Under the pieces are notes generated by a model that was not told where the DNA came from, searched no databases, and saw nothing but the letters and a program-made list of their open reading frames with translations. From Anaerolineae bacterium (GTDB lineage: Bacteria; Chloroflexota; Anaerolineae; SpSt-600), in contig JAPWUT010000104.1 in assembly GCA_028275425.1 (NCBI GenBank), positions 1-6,397 on the forward strand: DNA of 6,397 nucleotides, in the 5' to 3' direction. Position 1 is the first letter of the stretch; the number at the start of each line of letters is the position of its first letter. This document shows, one piece after another, positions 1 through 4,243 of the stretch. The position numbers and the translations under genes were made by a program.

Positions 1-35
1 ATAGCCCAGGCAATGCGCTCTATGTTCTGCCTCAT
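1..35 (-). CDS. Start of an unidentified leftward gene, cut by the window edge
   Basis: An ATG at 35-33 on the minus strand shares one base with the TGA stop of the acylphosphatase gene (TGATG arrangement). The frame stays open to the window edge and reads MRQNIERIAWA. An AAGGTG Shine-Dalgarno-like sequence lies about 8 bases upstream, inside the end of the acylphosphatase gene. The overlap and the ribosome binding site suggest a real, translationally coupled next gene in the radA-rsmD operon. Basic residues followed by a hydrophobic turn would suit the start of a membrane anchor, but eleven residues are far too few to name a family. Confidence 0.5.
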   Translation of the reverse strand, partial: MRQNIERIAWA

Positions 36-313
36 CAGAAGCGCACCTTGAAGGAGTCGTAAAGGCCCTGGAAGGGTAGCCACTCTGCCTCTACTTTAGT
101 GACCACGGCGCTGGGTGGGCCTCGGTGCAGGAACTCCAAAAGCCTGCTCAAAGCCTCTTTCTCCCCTTCGGCATCTACTTCTACAGTGCCATCGGGGTTA
201 TTGCGCACCCAGCCCTTTATCCCCAATTCCTGGGCCTTAAGGCGGGTGTAGTAGCGAAAGTTCACCCCCTGCACTATCCCGTGAACCTTAGCCCTAAGGC
301 GAGCCATCTCCAT
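35..313 (-). CDS. acyP: Acylphosphatase
   Basis: This is a small cytosolic hydrolase that cleaves the carboxyl-phosphate bond of acylphosphates such as acetyl or carbamoyl phosphate. The 92-residue length is typical for the family. The family signature is intact. Residues 10-20 read VHGIVQGVNFR, giving the phosphate-binding loop with catalytic Arg20. Residues 34-43 read GWVRNNPDGT and hold catalytic Asn38. The protein ends in the usual SFKVRF-type terminal strand. The ATG at 313 is preferred because GGGAGGTG sits about 6 bases upstream; the in-frame ATG at 307 would be too far from it. The gene lies 15 bases after rsmD and overlaps the next gene by one base, so it is operonic. The family assignment is very secure, but the physiological substrate is unknown, as for most bacterial acylphosphatases. 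Confidence 0.95.
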   Translation of the reverse strand: MEMARLRAKVHGIVQGVNFRYYTRLKAQELGIKGWVRNNPDGTVEVDAEGEKEALSRLLEFLHRGPPSAVVTKVEAEWLPFQGLYDSFKVRF

Positions 314-328
314 AGCGCACCTCCCAAA

Positions 329-886
329 CTAATTATACATCGGCTTGTGGCCGTAAAAGCAAAGAAGGGTGCTTCCGTAAAGGCGTCTTTCCCTCAACTC
401 CAAAGTCCCAAGAGGCAATTCCTCGTACTCTTTGGGGAAGATTTGCGCTACAACTAAGCCTTCGGGGGAGAGGAAGTTGACCTTGTCCAAGGCTAAAAGT
501 GTTTTGGCCCAGAGGCCAAGATATTGGGGCGGAGCCAAGTAGATGATGTCATACAACTCCGTCGGCTCCTTTTTCAAGAACCTGAAGACATCGTCCTGCA
601 CTACTTCGGCGCGAGCTTCAAGGCCTGTCCGGCGCAAGTTCTCCCGCAAAACTCTGATTACAGCCGGGTCCTTTTCCACAAAAGTCGCCCTTAATGCCCC
701 CCGACTTAAAGCCTCTATGCCCACACTTCCGGTCCCGGCAAAGAGGTCTAAAAACAAAGCTCCTTCCACTTTGCTCCCCAGAATGTCAAAAAGGGCAGCT
801 TTTACCCTATCGGTTATAGGGCGGGTTTTTCTTCCAGGGACTGAAAGCAGCCTTATTCCCCCAGCTTCCCCAGCAATTACCCTCAT
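329..886 (-). CDS. rsmD: RsmD-family 16S rRNA (guanine(966)-N(2))-methyltransferase
   Basis: This is an S-adenosylmethionine-dependent enzyme that methylates N2 of G966 in 16S rRNA during small-subunit assembly. Its 185 residues match the family length. The N-terminal MRVIAGEAGG is characteristic, followed by the RPITDRVKAALFDIL signature (22-36). SAM-binding motif I is LDLFAGTGSVG (46-56), and motif II is FVEKD (69-73) with acidic Glu71 and Asp73. One oddity is motif IV, normally (D/N)PP(Y/F), which here reads APPQY (118-122), so the usual acidic residue is an alanine and a glutamine is inserted. I think related Chloroflexota proteins share this form, from memory only. The start ATG overlaps the stop of the upstream DUF457-like gene by 4 bases (ATGA), which implies coupling. 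The family call is firm; the exact target base is inferred. Confidence 0.92.
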   Translation of the reverse strand: MRVIAGEAGGIRLLSVPGRKTRPITDRVKAALFDILGSKVEGALFLDLFAGTGSVGIEALSRGALRATFVEKDPAVIRVLRENLRRTGLEARAEVVQDDVFRFLKKEPTELYDIIYLAPPQYLGLWAKTLLALDKVNFLSPEGLVVAQIFPKEYEELPLGTLELRERRLYGSTLLCFYGHKPMYN

Positions 887-1371
887 ACCTTGCCCCTGAC
901 CCTCTCACGGCAGAACCACAAAAGGGCTATGAACCCTAAAACTTCCCCAACCAATAGTTCGGGATGCTCACCCATAACCTCAAAGTAAGCCCTCCCGAAA
1001 GCTTGGGGAGAACCCACATCCCGCCATTTGTGGAAGCTCCAGCCTTTGAATGGGAAGAGAAAGGTCTGAGGGAATTCCCATATCCTATCCAAGAGAAGGT
1101 GACCGCTGAAGGCCAGAGCATAGGGCCAAAGAAGTTTATCTTTAAGGGCAGTCCAGGCCCAAACAGCAAGGTGTAAGATTAAAGTGTGGGAGAAAAGGAG
1201 GGCAGATTTGGATTCGGGGAAGACGAAAATTGCCAAGGGTTTATCAATCAGGTCGGGCAAAAGGGAAGCCAAGGCTAATTTTGCGTATTTGGTCCGGCCC
1301 TTGACTAATCCCTTCTTGCGCAGGAAGCCGAACGAGGCCAAAGTTAATCCCACGTGAGCTAAGGGAAGCAT
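883..1371 (-). CDS. DUF457/YdjM-like small membrane protein, putative metal-dependent hydrolase
   Basis: This is a predicted inner-membrane protein of 162 residues resembling the YdjM/YbcI (DUF457) family, whose members are called membrane-bound metal-dependent hydrolases without an established substrate. Conserved-looking His/Asp positions suggest a metal site: His6 in LAHVGLT, Asp40 and Asp43 in SLLPDLIDKP, His62 in FSHTLILH, and His91 and Asp95 in SGHLLLDRIW. Hydrophobic stretches near 36-50, 58-76, 83-95 and 137-153 suggest several membrane segments. I chose the ATG at 1371 over an in-frame TTG at 1389, because GGTGAGG lies 5 bases upstream of the ATG and the longer form would run back into radA. 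The gene follows the radA stop by 7 bases and overlaps rsmD by 4. Its role in a repair/rRNA-modification operon is unknown. Confidence 0.75.
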   Translation of the reverse strand: MLPLAHVGLTLASFGFLRKKGLVKGRTKYAKLALASLLPDLIDKPLAIFVFPESKSALLFSHTLILHLAVWAWTALKDKLLWPYALAFSGHLLLDRIWEFPQTFLFPFKGWSFHKWRDVGSPQAFGRAYFEVMGEHPELLVGEVLGFIALLWFCRERVRGKV

Positions 1372-1376
1372 GATGA

Positions 1377-1383
1377 CCTCACC
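1377..1383 (-). promoter_or_regulatory. Ribosome binding site fixing the DUF457-like start
   Basis: GGTGAGG on the minus strand lies 5 bases before the ATG at 1371. It contains the radA stop codon (TGA at 1381-1379), so ribosomes ending radA finish on the Shine-Dalgarno of the next gene. This supports the ATG over the upstream TTG at 1389. Confidence 0.6.
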
Positions 1384-2746
1384 GGACAAGGGCTATGTCA
1401 AGGGCTTCCTCCAGGGAGCGGACAGGCACTACCTCCATTCCGTCAAAAGTCCTCTGGCCCGCTTTGACCGAACCTGAGGGGACGAGACATTTCTTGAAGC
1501 CAAGCCTGGCCGCTTCAGCCAAGCGCTGGGTCATTTGCCTCACCCCTCTAAGTTCCCCCACAAGCCCTATCTCCCCAACTATCGCCAAATCGGCGGCTAC
1601 GGGGACATTGCGGAAGCCAGAAGCAATCGCTACTGCCACAGCTAAATCCACCGCCGGCTCCTTTATCTTTATCCCTCCTACCACATTCACAAACACATCC
1701 TGGTCGGAAAGGTGCAATCCAACTCTTTTGGTGAGGACTGCGATAAGCAGAAGCAGCCGGCTGAGGTCAATCCCGTTAGCCGTCCGGCGAGGGATGGCGA
1801 AACTTGTGGGGGAAGTAAGGGCTTGGATTTCCACCAAAAGGGGCCTGGAGCCCTCCATAGTTACCGCAATAGCCGAGCCCGAGGCATTGGGGACCCTTTC
1901 GGCCAGGAAAATTTCCGAGGGATTAGGGACCTCCCTTAAGCCCTGCTCTTCCATCTCAAAAACCCCAACTTCCGAGGTGGCCCCAAAGCGGTTCTTGACA
2001 CTTCTAAGGATTCTGTAAGCGTGGAAGGGGTCGCCTTCAAGGTAGAGGACGGCATCAACGGCGTGCTCAAGGACCTTGGGCCCGGCTATATCCCCGGCCT
2101 TAGTCACATGCCCTACCAGAAAGACAGGTGTTCCGGTGGACTTAGCCATTTTCAAGAAGGCGTAGGCGCACTCCCTAACCTGCACTATGCTCCCTGGGGT
2201 TGATTCCAGGTATTCGGAATAAATGGCCTGGATTGAATCCACCACCACAACGAATGGCTCCATGCGCTCAATGTGGTTGAGGATTTGCTCCAAAGAAGTC
2301 TCGGCCAAGATATAGAGATTTTCCTCCCGCACATCAAGTCGGGCTGCCCTCATCTTAATCTGGCGGACGGACTCTTCCCCTGAGACGTAGAGGACTGGGC
2401 GGGAGCTCTCGCGGGCTAACATAGAGGCAAGTTGCAAAAGCAAAGTAGACTTGCCGATGCCTGGTTCCCCGGCTATCAAGATTACGGAGCCGGGGACAAT
2501 ACCTCCTCCGAGCACACGGTTCAATTCCAGCATTGGGATTTCTATCCTGGTGACATCCTCGGAAGGGACGGCAGTTATCGGAACAGGCTCGGAAGTTGGG
2601 GTAATGAGGGTGCGGGGGGAAGTTTTACGGACTTCTACGACCTTTTCCACCAAAGTATTCCATTCCCCGCACTGAGGGCACCTGCCTGCCCACTTAGGGA
2701 AAGAAGCCCCGCAATTTTGGCAAACGTAAACCGTCTTTTCCTTCAT
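1379..2746 (-). CDS. radA: DNA repair protein RadA (Sms)
   Basis: RadA is a RecA-related ATPase and branch-migration helicase that processes recombination intermediates in the cytoplasm. At 455 residues it has the full canonical architecture. A C4 zinc finger (Cys9, Cys12, Cys23, Cys26) opens the protein. Walker A is GEPGIGKST (93-101), and a VSGEES motif follows at 121-126. Walker B is VVVVDS (166-171). The RadA-specific KNRFG motif lies at 251-255. A Lon-protease-like domain fills about 290-455, with the usual GGIKIKEPAVDLA-type segment (357-369). All key residues appear intact. The start ATG has AAGGGG about 6 bases upstream, and a consensus-like promoter lies immediately before it. RadA is the first gene of the leftward operon. 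The assignment is secure; control of the downstream genes by this promoter is inferred from spacing. Confidence 0.98.
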   Translation of the reverse strand: MKEKTVYVCQNCGASFPKWAGRCPQCGEWNTLVEKVVEVRKTSPRTLITPTSEPVPITAVPSEDVTRIEIPMLELNRVLGGGIVPGSVILIAGEPGIGKSTLLLQLASMLARESSRPVLYVSGEESVRQIKMRAARLDVREENLYILAETSLEQILNHIERMEPFVVVVDSIQAIYSEYLESTPGSIVQVRECAYAFLKMAKSTGTPVFLVGHVTKAGDIAGPKVLEHAVDAVLYLEGDPFHAYRILRSVKNRFGATSEVGVFEMEEQGLREVPNPSEIFLAERVPNASGSAIAVTMEGSRPLLVEIQALTSPTSFAIPRRTANGIDLSRLLLLIAVLTKRVGLHLSDQDVFVNVVGGIKIKEPAVDLAVAVAIASGFRNVPVAADLAIVGEIGLVGELRGVRQMTQRLAEAARLGFKKCLVPSGSVKAGQRTFDGMEVVPVRSLEEALDIALVR

Positions 2747-2764
2747 CGCTTACCCCTTGAGGTA

Positions 2765-2793
2765 ATTATAAGCCATCCTCTAAAGCAAGGCAA
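2765..2793 (-). promoter_or_regulatory. Sigma-70-type promoter of the radA operon
   Basis: On the minus strand a perfect TATAAT -10 box (2770-2765) lies 17 bases downstream of TTGCCT (2793-2788), which matches the TTGACA -35 consensus at four of six positions. Initiation would be expected about 7 bases after the -10 box, near 2758. That leaves a leader of only about 12 bases, with the AAGGGG ribosome binding site (2758-2753) almost at the 5' end. The prediction rests on motif and spacing only. Confidence 0.65.
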
Positions 2794-2803
2794 AAAGGGA
2801 TAG

Positions 2804-2829
2804 CACGGGGTTAAAACCTCTACCTCGTG
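2804..2829. other. Imperfect hairpin near the radA side of the intergenic region
   Basis: CACGGGG (2804-2810) can pair with CCTCGTG (2823-2829) to give seven base pairs, one of them a G-T wobble, around a 12-base loop that is A/T-rich in its first half. It lies just upstream of the radA -35 box. No run of T follows the stem on either strand, so it does not look like an intrinsic terminator. It may be part of the larger structured tract. Confidence 0.35.
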
Positions 2830-2841
2830 GAAAAGTGCTTG

Positions 2842-2883
2842 CGGGCTGTGCACCCACCTTTACGCCAACTAAAGTGGGGCCCG
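2842..2883. other. Extended bulged stem-loop
   Basis: The inner stem pairs 2853-2862 with 2870-2878: nine base pairs, one bulged C at 2857, and a seven-base loop (CGCCAAC). An outer helix pairs CGGGC (2842-2846) with GCCCG (2879-2883), with six unpaired bases on the left side between the two helices. This stacked layout is more elaborate than a simple terminator and has no T tract after it. Whether it works as RNA, and from which strand, cannot be told from this copy alone. Confidence 0.4.
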
Positions 2884-3055
2884 AAACGCCGGCAAACCCT
2901 AAGCCCACGGGGGTGAGCAAGGGGGCCAGGGAGGCGAAGCTCCATGACGGGGGCTGCGGGGCTCCCACAAAACCTCCCACGAGGGCGGGCAAATTAGGAC
3001 ACCCGTGGCAAAAAGATGACTTCACCCCCACTGCGACTCGCCTCAACATTAATTC

Positions 3056-3084
3056 TTGCCTCAATCTCGCTTGCGTGGTAAAAA
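3056..3084 (+). promoter_or_regulatory. Possible promoter of the rightward operon
   Basis: TTGCCT (3056-3061) and TAAAAA (3079-3084) are separated by 17 bases. The -35 hexamer is identical to that of the radA promoter, while the -10 box is weak (four of six matches to TATAAT). A start near 3091 would leave about 11 bases of leader, placing GGAGG at the very 5' end. No better promoter was seen between here and the GC-rich tract. Confidence 0.35.
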
Positions 3085-3090
3085 GAATTT

Positions 3091-3095
3091 GGAGG
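3091..3095 (+). promoter_or_regulatory. Ribosome binding site fixing the TIGR00725-like start
   Basis: A perfect GGAGG lies 6 bases before the ATG at 3102. It decides the start: the same frame is open back to an ATG at 2835, but those 89 extra codons are Pro/Thr/Gly-rich, lie in the hairpin-rich tract and resemble nothing in the family. Confidence 0.75.
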
Positions 3096-3101
3096 TTTAA
3101 C

Positions 3102-3590
3102 ATGCTGAGGATAGCTGTCATTGGCGGGGCTTTCTGTGACCCCAAAACGGCCGCTTTGGCTGAAGAAGTGGGAAGAGAAATAGCCAGAAGGGGAGCTATC
3201 CTCATCTGCGGAGGATTAGGCGGTGTAATGGAAGCCGCTTGCCGCGGAGCTAAATCCGAAGGAGGCCTGACCATCGGAATCCTCCCAGGAACCGACCCCA
3301 ACGATGCCAACCCCTACGTGGACATCCCCATCGTTACCGGCATGGGAGAAGCCCGAAACGTTATAGTGGTCCGCTCAGCTCAGGCCATCATAGCTATTGA
3401 CGGCGAATACGGGACACTCTCAGAAATCGCCTTTGCCCTAAAGTTCGGAATACCCGTAATAGGGCTGAGAACATGGGAACTCTTCCGGGAGAGGAAGAGG
3501 GTTGAGGATATCGTAGAAGTTGAGACCCCAAAGGAAGCAGTGGAAAAGGCCGTAAGCTTGGCCCAAGCTAAGGCCAAAGTCAGGGGGTGA
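3102..3590 (+). CDS. TIGR00725/LOG-like Rossmann-fold nucleotide-binding protein
   Basis: This is a 162-residue cytosolic protein of the TIGR00725 group, related to LOG-type cytokinin riboside 5'-monophosphate phosphoribohydrolases and to the DprA/SMF Rossmann fold. The start MLRIAVIGGAF is a typical first strand and loop. CGGLGGVMEAACRGA (36-50) is the conserved nucleotide-binding segment. LPGTDPNDANPYVD (61-74), GMGEARNVIVVRSA (80-93) and DGEYGTLSE (100-108) follow in the family order. The last corresponds to the PGGxGTxxE motif of true LOG enzymes but has Asp for Pro and Glu for the second Gly, so phosphoribohydrolase activity should not be assumed. The start rests on GGAGG six bases upstream. 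The gene heads the rightward operon and ends 2 bases before the phosphoribosyltransferase. The biological role is unknown. Confidence 0.88.
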   Translation: MLRIAVIGGAFCDPKTAALAEEVGREIARRGAILICGGLGGVMEAACRGAKSEGGLTIGILPGTDPNDANPYVDIPIVTGMGEARNVIVVRSAQAIIAIDGEYGTLSEIAFALKFGIPVIGLRTWELFRERKRVEDIVEVETPKEAVEKAVSLAQAKAKVRG

Positions 3591-3592
3591 AG

Positions 3593-4243
3593 ATGCTCTT
3601 CCGCGATCGGCATGAGGCCGGGAAGCTCTTGGCCCAGAAGCTCCTGGACTTAAAAGGTAACCCCAATGCCATAGTGTTAGGGATTCCGAGGGGAGGGGTA
3701 GTGGTAGCCTATGAAGTAGCCAAAACCCTCGGCCTACCATTGGACGTCTTCGTCGCCCGCAAAATTGGTGCCCCAGGCAACCCCGAGCTGGCCATAGGAG
3801 CCGTGGCCAGTGACGGCACCGTGGTCTTAGACGAATTGAGCATCAGCCTCATGGGCGTTCCTAAGCAATACATTGAGAAAGAGACAGAGCGCCAGAAAGA
3901 AGAAATCCGCAAACGCCTCCAGGCCTACCGTGGCGGCCGTGAGGGATACTCCCTACAGGGGAAAATCGTCATCTTAGTGGACGATGGAGTAGCCACCGGC
4001 GCTACAATCATCGCCTCTCTCCGGGCTATAAAGGCCTCAAACCCTTCCCAAACCATCTTGGCTGTACCCGTTGCCCCACCCGATACCGTGGAAAAACTTC
4101 GCCGTGAAGCCGATAAAGTCATCTGCCTCTACACCCCTTCCCCATTCTGGGCCGTTGGGGCATTCTACGTGAACTTTGAGCAAATTTCCGACGAAGAGGT
4201 CCAAGCTTTGCTCGCGGAACTGGCATCGGGGGAAGAAAAGTGA
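3593..4243 (+). CDS. Phosphoribosyltransferase-family protein (COG1926-like)
   Basis: This is a type I phosphoribosyltransferase-fold protein of 216 residues, resembling the predicted phosphoribosyltransferases of COG1926, for which no reaction is generally established. An N-terminal RDRHEAGKLLA segment precedes the core. GIPRGGVVVAYEVA (30-43) gives the early loop, and ARKIGAPGNPELAIGAV (55-71) is a family hallmark. VILVDDGVATGAT (126-138) is the PRPP-binding motif with adjacent Asp130 and Asp131. A region around LYTPSPFWAVGAFY (179-192) matches the characteristic C-terminal part. I chose the ATG at 3593 because AGGGGG lies 5 bases upstream; a GTG at 3587 overlapping the previous stop (GTGA) is an alternative that adds two residues. 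The stop overlaps the next gene's GTG by 4 bases. The family is clear; the substrate is unknown. Confidence 0.88.
   Translation: MLFRDRHEAGKLLAQKLLDLKGNPNAIVLGIPRGGVVVAYEVAKTLGLPLDVFVARKIGAPGNPELAIGAVASDGTVVLDELSISLMGVPKQYIEKETERQKEEIRKRLQAYRGGREGYSLQGKIVILVDDGVATGATIIASLRAIKASNPSQTILAVPVAPPDTVEKLRREADKVICLYTPSPFWAVGAFYVNFEQISDEEVQALLAELASGEEK

Larger units (their letters stand above)
2747..3101. other. Intergenic region between divergent operons with a GC-rich, hairpin-rich core
   Basis: This 355-base gap separates radA from the rightward operon. The two ends carry the promoters and ribosome binding sites. The core, about 2804-2990, is strikingly G/C-rich and full of inverted repeats: a 7-bp stem at 2804-2810/2823-2829, a bulged 9-bp hairpin at 2853-2878, a possible closing helix 2838-2842/2917-2921, GGGAG/CTCCC at 2929-2933/2962-2966, and CCTC/GAGG at 2973-2976/2981-2984. 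CTCCCAC is repeated at 2962-2968 and 2974-2980. Frames are open on both strands, but neither looks like a real protein. I could not match it to RNase P RNA, tmRNA, SRP RNA or a tRNA. A structured RNA or a dispersed repeat would both fit. Confidence 0.5.

Noticed and set aside
2804..2829. An intrinsic terminator upstream of radA
   Set aside because: The stem has no following T-run on either strand, and no gene ends there; both neighbouring genes point away from this region.
2780..3049. A possible 89-residue leftward gene starting MLRRVAVGVK, with GAGG about 9 bases before its ATG
   Set aside because: The reading contains no Asp or Glu at all, is very rich in Gly, Pro, Val and Leu, matches no family I know, and lies over the hairpin-rich tract. 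It would also cover the -35 box of the radA promoter. It looks like an accidental frame in GC-rich DNA, though a database search could overturn this.
2780..3060. RNase P RNA, tmRNA, SRP RNA or a tRNA in the intergenic region
   Set aside because: I looked on both strands for their hallmark conserved segments (such as the RNase P P4 strands, the SRP GGAAG-containing core, and the T-arm GGTTCGANTCC) and found none.
2835..3101. An N-terminal extension of the TIGR00725-like protein from an ATG at 2835, including an AGC that mimics a lipobox
   Set aside because: The extension has no ribosome binding site, is Pro/Thr/Gly-rich without family resemblance, and the internal ATG at 3102 has a perfect GGAGG at 6 bases and begins exactly at the typical family N-terminus.
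3587..3592. GTG at 3587 as the start of the phosphoribosyltransferase
   Set aside because: It would overlap the previous stop neatly, but its purine-rich stretch is directly adjacent rather than properly spaced, while the ATG at 3593 has AGGGGG 5 bases upstream. The difference is only two residues and the GTG remains possible.
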